A stretch of DNA of 64,000 nt from Metabacillus litoralis (GCF_020524045.1 NZ_JAIVKL010000001.1:62001-126000), one strand, 5' to 3'; positions 53,419 to 62,290 are shown, numbered from the stretch's first letter. Notes: generated by a model not told the origin, from the letters alone. Translations and numbers: made by a program.

Positions 53419-54537
53419 TTGGTATAATATGCAAAGTAATACAAATAAAACTTTAACAAATATAAGGAATTGTATTACCTCCTAGATGGTTAAAAACCCT
53501 TTGGAATTACAAATCATACAAGTGAAAAACTCTATTTTCAATATAGTTATATAAAATAAAATTTCATTTTACGGATTCTCTTTTCCACAATTTATCATAG
53601 CCATAAACACCTTCCCCTGATATATGTTTTAATTTTCTATAAGAGATACTCGATGACAATGATTTGATTAATCCTAAAAAGAGCGACTGTATGTATATAG
53701 TCGCTCTCTAAATTTAAAAGTACACTTCTCTTAAATACTACTACTTCTAAATCTGTATTTTTCTAATCTTTATATTTAGAACTGTTAAGTTTCTTACATT
53801 TTAACTAGGATATATCTTTGAAAATGTTTGTTATAAAACAATAATATGCTAATTTTTACTTCATTACAAAATGTTCATGATAGGTTTTATACTAACCATC
53901 AGAATTTGAAGTTGGTTGTGATTGCATTATTTTTCACTAAATATACCAAAATAACCACTCAGTTTATTCTAAAATTTTCGGACTTTACCTTTTAAAATTT
54001 TTGGTTTTTTTAATCTTATTTAGTTCAATATGACTTTACTGTTTATCTCGAGAATTTCTGCTATCAAATAAATCAATTTGAATACTATAAGAAAAAATGT
54101 ATAAGACATTCGTGTTTCATTCCTTAAAATTTTGTGCTTTCAATCTTCGAGAGTAGTCAATCGCATCGTCAAGACGTGTTAATAACACTTATCTTTTGTT
54201 CCAGATCTAAAAGAAAAACGCCTCATCTCCAGTATTTATCAAGGGTTTAAGACGTTTTTAATTTTCAAATTTAGTTGTGTTAATAGATTTTTTATACGAA
54301 GTTAGTATTTAAAGAATAAGAGGCAGTTTCCTCCCCTCACTTTAAACCTGTTCACTGTTATATCCAATTGAAAATACATTTTTAATTAATTTACCTTATA
54401 ATTTGAAATTCCTTCTTTCTTCAACATTCACAATTTACTTGCTGAAGATCTTTTCTGGTGTGTAGTATTTTTGTACTGCGCATTAATGAATTTGTTATGA
54501 ATGAACAATACTTTATCTTTTGCAAAATTTATCAAGA
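53419..54537. other. Gene-free, AT-rich stretch with an orphan terminator
   Basis: No reading frame with a ribosome site or family likeness is seen over 1.1 kb. AGAGCGACT (53680-53688) and AGTCGCTCT (53699-53707) form a 9-bp hairpin with a T run on the minus strand (A residues at 53675-53680). It therefore looks like the terminator of a minus-strand gene that no longer exists. Positions from 54175 match a second copy at 56151. Confidence 0.6.
54175..54371. repeat. Diverged intergenic duplication, copy A
   Basis: The 16-mer CGTGTTAATAACACTT at 54175-54190 recurs exactly at 56151. Further matches follow in the same order: AAAAACGCCT, a TTTAAGACGTTTTTAA-like block, a GTTAAT...TTTTATAC block and TTAAAC...TCACTGTTATATCCAA. 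The segment includes a weak terminator-like pairing (ACGCCT...AAGACGT). Confidence 0.6.
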
Positions 54538-54985
54538 CTAGAGCTTCCTAAACTTTCTCAATGCTTGGGTGTTTAAAACGTATAATAGAAATGCATATAC
54601 GATTAAACCAAGAAGATAACCCCAGATTTCCAAGAAACCATCACCATAAACCATAACACCTTTAATTGCTGCTCCATAATAAATGGGCATAATATAAGAC
54701 AGATTTCCAAGGTGATAAGGAATCAAGTCTAAGGGAATCAACCCTGAAAAAAACACTTGTGGTATGATGGTAAAAGGGATCATTTGGACCTCTTGTAGTT
54801 CCGCACTAGCAAAAGTTGAAATCATTGCTCCAAATGAAACGGCTGACACAGATAATAAAACCATAGCGAAAACCCAACCAATGTTCCAACGGAACTTAAT
54901 TGCAGGACATAAATAGAATAAAGAACAATGAGAACAGCTTGAATGACAGCGAAAACACCATATCCTACCGTATATTCCCCCTACT
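54538..54985 (-). pseudogene. Decayed ABC-2 type transporter permease (C-terminal part)
   Basis: The last 108 codons, ending at 54538, are intact and read VSAVSFGAMISTFASAELQEVQMIPF, FFSGLIPLDLIPYHL and IMPIYYGAAIKGVM. This is the C-terminal half of an ABC-2 export permease. Just upstream (about 54870-54985) another frame reads GEYTVGYGVFAVIQAVL and SIYVLQL, the preceding helix, so a frameshift separates them. Beyond that nothing recognisable remains: the N-terminal half and the ATPase gene are missing. Confidence 0.75.
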
Positions 54986-55490
54986 TATAGTTTGTCCTGA
55001 TAAATTTAGTTACATTTAGTAGTTTGAAGATAAGATCTGCGACACTCGCATTTCTATAGTTGCAGATAATAAATTATAAATGTTCATTGTTATTGACAGC
55101 TCTTGTTGTCAAAAAATTGTTACAACTTTAAAAAAAGGTAAGTAAATTCTGGATGAATTAAGTCCTATTACAACCATTATTACAACACAACCTTATTTGA
55201 CTTTATACCAAGTCTATAGCGTTGCACTAAGCAAAGGAATTTCTAAAGATTTTGTTTAATTCCTACGTCAAGGTCAAGAGATAGATATAAGAAAAGCTAA
55301 TAATCCCAAAAATTCACCCACTCTTTCTTGTGAATATCTTTTTTCTAAATGAATCAATCTAATCTTGTGTGATATAAATTAGATAAACCGCTATTTATCC
55401 TTTGTAACTTCAGGGCTTCACTTTATTTATTTTCGGTCATTTGGTGTAATTTTACACTCAACTCTAGGGCAGTTAAAGACCAGTAAGCAT
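54986..55490. other. Non-coding stretch with possible coding traces
   Basis: A plus-strand frame near 55150-55255 reads LDELSPITTIITTQPYLTLY and continues to KGISKDFV before a stop. It faintly resembles the C-terminal end of SIS-domain sugar isomerases. It has no start or ribosome site, and I treat it as an eroded fragment at best. Confidence 0.25.
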
Positions 55491-55523
55491 ATGAACAACT
55501 ACTTAAAACGAGAGAAGTTTAGT

Positions 55524-55982
55524 ATGGACTTTAACTATTCAATATTGATTAATATATGTATTTGGAAAATTATAATTCTTGTTTGGATTCTTACTATTGC
55601 TTTGCTATTCATCATACCAAAAGATAAAAAAAGACTAGCCTCTCTAGCCTTTTTATTCAAGCAAGTAATTACTTTGCTCATAGGTTTAGTTGTAGTTGAT
55701 TTCAATTTAATTTCATACCCTGTTCGTTTATTCTCAAAAGTTAACCGAGCAAGTTTTACTTATGAATTATTCGTGTACCCAGTTATTTGCAGTGTTTTTA
55801 ATGTATTTTATCCTCACTACCGATGTTCCTTATATAAATTAGGATACTATTTAGCTATCAGTACATTGCTTACAGTGTCAGAAATATTTTTGGAAAAATA
55901 CACAGATTTGATAAATTATTTACATTGGTCTTGGTACTGGACATTGAATACATTGTTTATCACGTTCATGTTATCAAGGTAG
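55524..55982 (+). CDS. CBO0543-family membrane protein (second copy)
   Basis: A 152-residue protein with four to five hydrophobic helices. LISYPVRLFSKVNRASFTYELFVYPVICSVFNVFYP and the ending LEKYTDLINYLHWSWYWTLNTLFITF are typical of the family, whose function is unknown. ATG 55524 has GAGAGAAG about 9 nt upstream; ATG 55491 is an alternative with a weaker site. It is intact although both neighbours are decayed. It is closer to the family norm than the protein at 33641 in its second half and differs strongly from it. Confidence 0.7.
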   Translation: MDFNYSILINICIWKIIILVWILTIALLFIIPKDKKRLASLAFLFKQVITLLIGLVVVDFNLISYPVRLFSKVNRASFTYELFVYPVICSVFNVFYPHYRCSLYKLGYYLAISTLLTVSEIFLEKYTDLINYLHWSWYWTLNTLFITFMLSR

Positions 55983-56150
55983 TTTTGTGTATGTTCTTTA
56001 GAGGTTTATCAAAAGATATCGAATAAGATAGCTTAATTAAGTTTCTCGTTAGTTTTAAATACGTTATTTCCCAATGTTACATAAGAAACTCATTTATTGG
56101 ACAGTATACGTCTACTATGCAATAAAATAACATGAGTATCAGTTTCTCTT

Positions 56151-56345
56151 CGTGTTAATAACACTTTTCTTTCGTCTCGAATAAAAAAACGCCTAAACCT
56201 TTAATTTTCCAAGGATTTTAGACGTTTTTAACACTAGTTTAGTTTAATGTTAATCGATATTTTATACAGCTAAGATTTCGAGTGTTAGAGGGAATATCCA
56301 TTCTATTTTAAACACTTTCACTATTATATTCAAATGTTAAAGCAC
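56151..56345. repeat. Diverged intergenic duplication, copy B
   Basis: Starts with the same CGTGTTAATAACACTT as copy A (54175) and keeps the following blocks in order. The pairing CGCCTAAA...TTTTAGACG with T run (about 56190-56232) could act as the terminator of the CBO0543 gene. Confidence 0.6.
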
Positions 56346-56442
56346 TAGATAGATATAAGCTGTAATTAGAACCTTCAACCCTAGTGTTCAAATGTTTAAT
56401 GAAAATTTATTTTCATTCTCTGTAACTTTTCCCCAATCTGTA

Positions 56443-57402
56443 TTAATAGGATGGCCATCCTTGAGAATCCCAGTTTAAATCATTGATTAATAAAGTAGGC
56501 ATCCCATTGTTTTCAGCATCATACGCATGTCGGACGATAACATTATTGTTATATACATCTTGGTGACCAGGTCCTTTCCAACGATTATTACCAGCATCTA
56601 AAATCGTTCCGCCACCGTTCATCATACTTACTCCATTTTTATCCAGATATGGTCCCGTTATATTCTTTGACCTTCCATAAGCGATCTTATACGTACTATT
56701 CACACCTTGGCAACAGCTATCAAATGATACAAATAAATAATAGTAACCATCTTTATAGGTAATACTAGGAGCCTCTATGGCATTGTTTGGTGAGTTGGGT
56801 CTTGTTGCAATAGAATAGACACTTCCAGTTGGCTTCATTGTGTTTTTATCTAATCTAGTTAGTTTAATTCCACTCCAAAATGAACCATATGACAACCACG
56901 GATTACCATCCTTATCAATAACCAGGTCACCATCAATTGCATTAAAATTACTTGAGCTTGTTGAACGTACAACTAAACCATCATCTCTCCACTGACCAGA
57001 AGTTATACTAGGTGTAGATAAAAGTCCGATAAGTGAATTATTTGAACCAAAACTAGAAACTGAATAGTAAAGCCAATATCTTCCATTGTAATATTGGATA
57101 TCCGGAGCCCACTGATTTGTTTCATGGTTCGGTACATATGTTTTCCACCAAGATGGAGCAGTAGGAAAAATGACAGGTGTTGTGTACCAGTTTGTTCCAT
57201 TATCAGATCTTAAAACTCTAATTCCATTTTTCCCAGCTTCACCAGTCCCAAACACATACCAAGAGTTTCCTTCTTTAATAATTGAAGGATCATGTATCAT
57301 TTTTTCACCTGTTACATTCCAGAATGCGGCACTTGCAGTTACTTGAATGTTTAATAGACACACGATAACAAACAAAATAAAAATCTTTTTTAATTTCCTC
57401 AT
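56443..57402 (-). CDS. abnA: Secreted endo-1,5-alpha-L-arabinanase AbnA (GH43)
   Basis: Cleaves the alpha-1,5 backbone of arabinan outside the cell. The 319-residue protein has a signal peptide (basic start, hydrophobic core, likely cleavage after ASA near residue 25). It then has the single-domain five-bladed propeller of family GH43. Catalytic residues are visible: D38 in HDPSII, D157 in NAIDGDL and E210 in NAIEAPSI. Also typical are NQWAPDIQYYNGRYWLYYS, SYGSFWSGIKL and GPGHQDVY. The length matches B. subtilis AbnA. AGGAGG precedes the ATG. It stands alone, with no arabinose uptake genes nearby. Confidence 0.93.
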   Translation of the reverse strand: MRKLKKIFILFVIVCLLNIQVTASAAFWNVTGEKMIHDPSIIKEGNSWYVFGTGEAGKNGIRVLRSDNGTNWYTTPVIFPTAPSWWKTYVPNHETNQWAPDIQYYNGRYWLYYSVSSFGSNNSLIGLLSTPSITSGQWRDDGLVVRSTSSSNFNAIDGDLVIDKDGNPWLSYGSFWSGIKLTRLDKNTMKPTGSVYSIATRPNSPNNAIEAPSITYKDGYYYLFVSFDSCCQGVNSTYKIAYGRSKNITGPYLDKNGVSMMNGGGTILDAGNNRWKGPGHQDVYNNNVIVRHAYDAENNGMPTLLINDLNWDSQGWPSY

Positions 57403-57634
57403 TAAAATTTCCTCCTAACTCAATATGTTTTATAAATCAGATTTTACAAATCTATCAAACCACCTCCTTACCTTATTAAATGAGCAATTTTTCATAAAAA
57501 AAGATATACGATTTTAGAACTTGTCAATTTTGTTCTCTAATAACGTATACCTTTTGTATGAACTATGATGATGTACTGCATAATAAAAACCTGAATTAGA
57601 CAATTTTGTGATGTGATTCTGCCTCCAACCATTT

Positions 57635-57648
57635 TGGAAGCGCTTTAT
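57635..57648 (-). promoter_or_regulatory. Candidate catabolite-responsive element (cre) for CcpA
   Basis: TGGAAGCGCTTTAT on the plus strand matches the cre consensus TGNAANCGNWNNCW except at one position (A for C). It lies at about +2 to +15 of the predicted abnA transcript, a classic roadblock position. Confidence 0.65.
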
Positions 57649-57656
57649 TTATAGTT

Positions 57657-57685
57657 ATTTTATAATTTACGTTCGTACATGTCAA
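57657..57685 (-). promoter_or_regulatory. abnA promoter with candidate AraR operator in the spacer
   Basis: On the minus strand, TTGACA (57685-57680), a 17-nt spacer and TAAAAT (57662-57657) match the vegetative consensus at eleven of twelve positions. The spacer contains TGTACGAACGTAAAT, close to the AraR site ATTTGTACGTACAAAT, at about 57664-57681. The leader to the ATG is about 250 nt. Confidence 0.7.
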
Positions 57686-57854
57686 TAATATTTTTATAAA
57701 TGTACTTACAAGTATATTCTACTCTCTTTGCATTAATTTTAGAAAGATAGACGTTAACATCAGGAACTTTATTCATTCTATTTATGTTATTAAATATAAA
57801 TATTATATATTGTCTTTCTCTCATAATATAATAATGATATAAGTTAAGAGTATG

Positions 57855-57892
57855 AAAAAAACGTCTAAAGCCAAATGAATAGCTTTTAGACG
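57855..57892 (-). terminator. Minus-strand terminator
   Basis: CGTCTAAAGC (57862-57871) pairs with GCTTTTAGACG (57882-57892) with one bulge. Seven A residues at 57855-57861 give a T run on the minus strand. It lies about 85 bp after the reading frame that ends at 57977. Confidence 0.75.
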
Positions 57893-57976
57893 CATGCAAA
57901 ATCTATGGATTATTTGATTCTATAAATTTTTTACTCTACCTTTATATATGATAAAAGCTACAAAAGTATTATTCAT

Positions 57977-58398
57977 TTACAAACTATGGTGTATAAATAC
58001 TTGGCATGAGGGTGTTTTCATTCCATTTCCTAAATAGAAGCTTGTATGAGGTGGTTGATTATACCCAGTATTTTGTGAAGTAACACTTGTACGGTACAGT
58101 GCATCATGCATAAGTGTAAAAATTCTCTGATTAGTAACATGAGTAGTGGTATAACGTAAAGCACTGCTATCTTCTACGGACCAAAGTAGATGATTCACCA
58201 ACTGACACTTCACGCAACTGCGGTTTGAACACAGAATTAATCACTAAGTTTGAGGTGAACAAAACTAAAAAATATAGCAGGAATTTGAATATAAGGCTTT
58301 CCAAATGCTTCCCCCTTTTCAACATGGTCCGATTCCGCATTATCTGGCACAGGCCCTTGTTCCAGAATTGCGCCAGATTGTGAAATAATGAAAATGCA
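57977..58398 (-). pseudogene. Remnant coding sequence of unrecognised type
   Basis: An open frame of 78 codons from 58213 to 57977 reads LWSVEDSSALRYTTTHVTNQ and SFYLGNGMKTPSCQVFI. No ribosome site precedes it. Further upstream on the same strand, different frames read SGAILEQGPVPDNAESDHVE (near 58380-58315) and FKPQLREVSVGESSTLVRRR (near 58230-58160). The changes of frame and good amino-acid texture suggest one or two decayed genes ending at the terminator near 57870. I cannot name the family. Confidence 0.4.
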
Positions 58399-58531
58399 AT
58401 AAATATAGAAAATGCCCCTAAATCTTAGGTATAAGATCTCTTTGTTAATGTAAAAGAATAAATTTTAGCTAATACTAAAAAAATAAGATGTATTTATTAT
58501 AGATCTGCCGAAATCAAATACTTATAGGTAT

Positions 58532-59405
58532 CTATAAGTTTTCTTCCCAATGTAATCGTTTTACTTTATCTTTATGATTTGTCAATCGAATAGTTGGCAA
58601 AATAACATCATAAATTAGTTTCCCTAGTACTTCTGTGGATAATGTTTCTTTATTAGTTATGAATGTATCTACTAAATCTGACATATTACTCTCTGATAAA
58701 ATAACAGCAAATTGATGAACTAGTGACTGTATATATATTTCGTTCATTTTATGACTTTGCTCTATTTTCCGATTCACATAATACCGGAATTGATTGTAAA
58801 CTTCTTCTAATTGAAATAATGCAACATTACTTAATACCTTACGCTGATCTTCTTTTTTATCTGAGGTAGGGATTTTCTATATAATAATTAGTATTTCTAC
58901 CCAAAGTAATATCTACAAAATCCATTTCCTTATATGTTTTTTCTTCTTCTTCCAATAAATAAATAAATTGAATTTTTTTTATTTTCTCAGTAATAAGCGT
59001 AAATTCTTTTTTAACTTTATTTAATAAGTTTCTAATTTTCGCATGGTTTTTTTAGGATCAAAGACAATAAAATCTCTATGATGCTTATTAAAAACATTCA
59101 TTCTGTCTTTAACTCGCAAATAAACTTCTTGTGAAATAAGTATTTCCCCGTTTTCCATCAATTTATGATAATCTTTCATTTCTTTAATCCGATTTTCAGT
59201 AACTCTCTTAACTTGTTCTAATATTTTATTTAGTTCCTTTATTTTCCTTGATTCTATTTTTAAATTATCTATTGTATTATAAAGTTCATTAAACAACTTA
59301 TCTAGATCCTTATTAATTTTAGGTATCTTTGATATAAATATATTCCATTCACTGTATTTATCTATTTTAACTAATAAATCTTACAACACCTTCCTTTACT
59401 TCCAT
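58532..59405 (-). pseudogene. Frameshifted coiled-coil protein gene of unknown family
   Basis: Four consecutive frames join into one protein of about 290 residues. They are MEVKEGVVRFI from 59405, then LVKIDKYSEWNIFISKIPKI through VFDPKKTMRK (to about 59040), then IRNLLNKVKKEFTLITEKIK through FVDITLGRNTNYYIE (to about 58880), then IPTSDKKEDQRKVLSNVALF through LHWEENL ending at 58532. At least three frameshifts separate them. The protein is lysine- and glutamate-rich with likely long helices and no membrane segment. Two fragments of 91 and 81 codons stay open and could be mistaken for genes. No homologue is known to me. Confidence 0.7.
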
Positions 59406-59528
59406 AAGAATCTGAGTATATGAATGGCATTGAACACTCGCAGCTGTTAGCGTAATACGTCTATACACAAAGTCTTTTATATCTTCACATTATTTTTATT
59501 GTAGCGAGTTAAATAAACCACCATCCCT

Positions 59529-59553
59529 GATTAAAATTTATTTTAAAGGGTAG
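59529..59553 (+). promoter_or_regulatory. Candidate SigB (general stress) promoter
   Basis: GATTAA at 59529-59534, a 13-nt spacer and GGGTAG at 59548-59553 match the SigB consensus GTTTAA-N12-15-GGGWAT at ten of twelve positions, 40 bp before the YdaG-like gene. Confidence 0.6.
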
Positions 59554-59592
59554 TATACCTCTATAACTATAAATTTTAATGAGGTGATAGAA

Positions 59593-60081
59593 ATGTCTAA
59601 CATGACAAGACAAGAAGAAATAGAAAGTTTAAGAGAGTTAATCAAAGATATTGACACGGCCATGTTAACTACGGTAACTGAAGAAGGACTTATTTCTCGT
59701 CCAATGAAAACACAAGAGGTAGAGTTTGATGGTGATCTATGGTTTTTCACTAAAAAAGAGACTAATAAGTATGAAGAAATTTTACATGATCAAGATGTTA
59801 ATGTGGCTTATGCAGGTAAGTCATATGTCTCCGTTCGTGGAAGAGCGGAAATTGTTGAAGATTTAGAAAAGAAAAAGGAATTGTGGAGCAAAGCTTATGA
59901 GAAAATTATGAACACTTCTTATGATGATCCTCACGTTGTCTTGATAAAGGTTAAAGCGGAAGCAGCTGAATATTGGGAAACAGGTAATATTACAAAGAAA
60001 GTTGCCTTTTTCTATAAACGCATCACAGGGCAAAATTCTAAATCGAGTGATATAAATGAAACGATTGAATTGAATAAATAA
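59593..60081 (+). CDS. Pyridoxamine-5'-phosphate-oxidase-fold general stress protein (YdaG-like)
   Basis: A 162-residue flavin-binding split-barrel protein. ATG 59593 follows GAGGTG by 6 nt. IDTAMLTTVTEEGLISRPMKTQEVEFDGDLWFFTKKETNKYEEI and VNVAYAGKSYVSVRGRAEIVED match the general stress protein 26 group, which includes B. subtilis YdaG, a SigB-dependent gene. It probably binds FMN or another cofactor; its substrate is not known. The upstream SigB-like promoter supports the assignment. Confidence 0.85.
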   Translation: MSNMTRQEEIESLRELIKDIDTAMLTTVTEEGLISRPMKTQEVEFDGDLWFFTKKETNKYEEILHDQDVNVAYAGKSYVSVRGRAEIVEDLEKKKELWSKAYEKIMNTSYDDPHVVLIKVKAEAAEYWETGNITKKVAFFYKRITGQNSKSSDINETIELNK

Positions 60082-60087
60082 TCACAC

Positions 60088-60121
60088 AAATGGGTTGTCT
60101 GGATTTAGGACAACCCATTTA
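60088..60121. terminator. Terminator after the YdaG-like gene
   Basis: AAATGGGTTGTC (60088-60099) pairs perfectly with GACAACCCATTT (60109-60120) over a 9-nt loop. The weak T run on the plus strand and the A run before it leave direction partly open. Confidence 0.8.
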
Positions 60122-60221
60122 TTTGCGTTGGTAGTTCATTCATACTGATTTCTAAAGTAAAACAGTGTTAGTAGTCCAACTATTTCAAATCTCAGAAGCG
60201 TTATCTTGCTTTTTTTAGACT

Positions 60222-61004
60222 TTACATCTCAAACTGATCTCTTTCATTAAAAAAAGTTTTATATCCAAAATGAGTAAAGATCATGATCGTTAGTGCTACA
60301 CTTCCTGTTATTCCTAATAAAATGGCAATTTGGTATTCTATAGCAATTAAAGGGCTTATTCCTGCTAGAATTTGACCTGTCATCATTCCTGGTAAAAAGA
60401 CAATCCCCATCCCAACCATATTATTAATGGTTGGTAAGATCGCTGAATCGAACGCAGAATTTACAACCGATTTTGTAGCAACCTCTGGAGTTGCTCCTAG
60501 CATTAGTGCTCCTTCTATTAAATGTCTTTCTCTCTGAATACCGTCAAGTAGGTTTTTCACCCCAAGCGTAATGCCTGTCATTGAATTTCCAATAATCATC
60601 CCTGATATTGGTATTAAATAGTGTGGTTCGTACCATGGCTGAAAATGAATCACGATTAAATTGAAATAAACCAATGTAATGAGTGACCCAGCAATCATTG
60701 ATATGGCGATAATTTGTTTCAGTTTCTTTGTCAATGGCTTTGCAACTTGTTTGCAAGTATTGAAAATCGCAAAAGTTAGCATAAATAGTACAATTAAAGT
60801 AATAAGAAATGGATTTGGTTCCTCAAAAATATATGTAAGAATATACCCGACTAATACTAATTGGATGGTCATTCGAGCGGTGGAAATAATAATCCGCTTT
60901 TCTCTCTTTAAACCTCTCCACTTTACAAAACCAATTAATAGTAAGATAAAAAGATAACCTGCACAAAGTCTCCAAAACTCAATATCCCTAACGATATTTG
61001 TCAC
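60222..61004 (-). CDS. fetB: ABC transporter permease, FetB (UPF0014) family
   Basis: A 260-residue membrane protein with about seven helices. TARMTIQLVLVGYILTYIF, ISGMIIGNSMTGITLGVKNL, ERHLIEGALMLGATPEVA and LPGMMTGQILAGISPLIAIEYQI are family marks. In E. coli FetAB exports iron and protects against oxidative stress. The same role is plausible here but only inferred. It overlaps the ATPase gene by four bases, so they are co-translated. Confidence 0.88.
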   Translation of the reverse strand: MTNIVRDIEFWRLCAGYLFILLLIGFVKWRGLKREKRIIISTARMTIQLVLVGYILTYIFEEPNPFLITLIVLFMLTFAIFNTCKQVAKPLTKKLKQIIAISMIAGSLITLVYFNLIVIHFQPWYEPHYLIPISGMIIGNSMTGITLGVKNLLDGIQRERHLIEGALMLGATPEVATKSVVNSAFDSAILPTINNMVGMGIVFLPGMMTGQILAGISPLIAIEYQIAILLGITGSVALTIMIFTHFGYKTFFNERDQFEM

Positions 61005-61630
61005 TTACTCTCCCCTCCTCTTTTATTAAGAGTAATCATGTTTTCACCATATTTTTCTGCAAGCTTTGGGGAATGAGTAATAAAAACAGCAGCTTGATTA
61101 TTTTCTTTTATTTTATTGATAAAGCTATTCATTACCTTCTCTTCTGTATCTTCATCAAGTGCAGCTGTCGGCTCATCAAGTAAAAAAACTTCCGGATTCA
61201 TTAGGTATGCCCTTGCAAGTGCTAGACGTTGCTTTTCCCCACCAGAAAGTGTTGCTGCATCTCCATCTAGATTTTTATCTAAAGAAACAAGTGATAAGGC
61301 ATTCAGTAGCTTAGAATCATCTTGTGAATCTCTTTCAGAAAATTTGAGACCAATATTTATATTTTCGCGAATTGTCCCGTCAAATATTGTAGGTTGCTGT
61401 GGTAACATAACGACTAATCTTCGATGCTTAATTGGATCTTCTTTAAGAAGATTTTTTCCTTTGTATTCGATTTCCCCTTTATCAGGTGAAAGCATAATAT
61501 TTAACATTTTCAATAACGTTGACTTGCCTGCACCGCTTTCACCAACAATACAAGTAATTGTGTGATCAGGTATATGCATTGATTCAATTTTTAGGATATC
61601 TTTAAATAGTAGATTTTTAATAGTAAACAT
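61001..61630 (-). CDS. fetA: ABC transporter ATPase, FetA-like
   Basis: A 209-residue ATPase. Walker A is GESGAGKST (30-38), signature LSGGEKQRLALARA and Walker B VFLLDEPTAALD, with the switch FITHSP. AAGGAG lies about 8 nt before the ATG. It is the first gene of a two-gene minus-strand operon with the FetB-like permease. ABC ATPases alone do not show substrate; the partner indicates an iron or related metal exporter. Confidence 0.87.
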   Translation of the reverse strand: MFTIKNLLFKDILKIESMHIPDHTITCIVGESGAGKSTLLKMLNIMLSPDKGEIEYKGKNLLKEDPIKHRRLVVMLPQQPTIFDGTIRENINIGLKFSERDSQDDSKLLNALSLVSLDKNLDGDAATLSGGEKQRLALARAYLMNPEVFLLDEPTAALDEDTEEKVMNSFINKIKENNQAAVFITHSPKLAEKYGENMITLNKRGGESK

Positions 61631-61747
61631 TGCAAGTCTCCTTATATTTTCTAAAACAATCTTCTAAATAGAAATACCCACCTACTAGAGGGAACAACCG
61701 TACTTTCGTCTGTAACAGCTTGCGTTTTACTTTAGAACAATAATTCA

Positions 61748-61867
61748 TCACATCTTTGCAAGATGAACAAAACTCAATGTTGATTGATAAATATCAATGA
61801 TTTCAGAGCCAACATATTCCTTAAAATCAGGAAATTCACAGTGATAGTAACATTTCCAATAACTCAC
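61748..61867 (-). other. Short minus-strand frame of unknown nature
   Basis: A GTG-started frame of 39 codons contains SYWKCYYHCEFPDFKEYVG and IIDIYQSTLSFVHLAKM. The texture is protein-like, with a CYYHC metal-site-like cluster, but there is no ribosome site. It may be the end of a decayed gene. Confidence 0.25.
61783..61798. repeat. Palindrome upstream of the fetAB operon
   Basis: ATTGATA-aa-TATCAAT is a perfect 7-2-7 palindrome about 155 bp before the fetA start. It resembles a metal-regulator box loosely but does not match the 7-1-7 Fur consensus. Confidence 0.3.
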
Positions 61868-61920
61868 AATTCGACTATTTATTATATTATGAAACTTTGA
61901 TTTTTCTATTGCTTTGATGT

Positions 61921-62082
61921 TAACTATCTAGGAGAGAAGTTTGCATCATCTTCAACAACTCTTGGACTTGGAAAGGAATTTATAGATTGATATTTTTCAG
62001 CTCTCAATATAGCACTAACTTTTAAAATCTCATATTTATTTACATAGAAACTATACTGCTTTTTATATATAACTTTGTTCAT
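61921..62082 (-). CDS. Possible 53-residue small protein
   Basis: ATG at 62082 opens a frame reading MNKVIYKKQYSFYVNKYEIL and ending LLKMMQTSLLDS. It has no clear ribosome site. It could be a small gene or a fragment related to the frame just downstream at 61748-61867. No family is recognised. Confidence 0.3.
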
Positions 62083-62170
62083 TTAAATTTTAGCATAAAT
62101 GGCAATTCATAAATTCAATAAATAATTCAATTGCTACTTCATGAGGCTATAAGGAAGGTGTTGCAAAGTG

Positions 62171-62290
62171 ATGAAAAAAGATATTCAAAATTCAAGCATT
62201 GAACAAATTCGTAATGATCATGAAACCGAAACAGCTTTTCAAGTAGATAATCAGAATGAGAAAAACAAAAGTAAGACAAACAATAAATAA
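62171..62290 (+). CDS. Possible 39-residue hydrophilic peptide
   Basis: AAGGAAGGTG at 62151-62160 precedes ATG 62171 by 10 nt (GTG 62168 by 7). The peptide MKKDIQNSSIEQIRNDHETE continues to KNKSKTNNK; it is highly charged, Asn- and Lys-rich, and has no membrane segment. A strong hairpin terminator follows 50 bp later. Small proteins of this kind are common in spore formers, but no family is recognised. Confidence 0.45.
   Translation: MKKDIQNSSIEQIRNDHETETAFQVDNQNEKNKSKTNNK

Noticed and set aside
57660-57899. 79-codon minus-strand frame
   Set aside because: It overlaps the abnA promoter and a terminator hairpin, has no ribosome site and is AT-driven.
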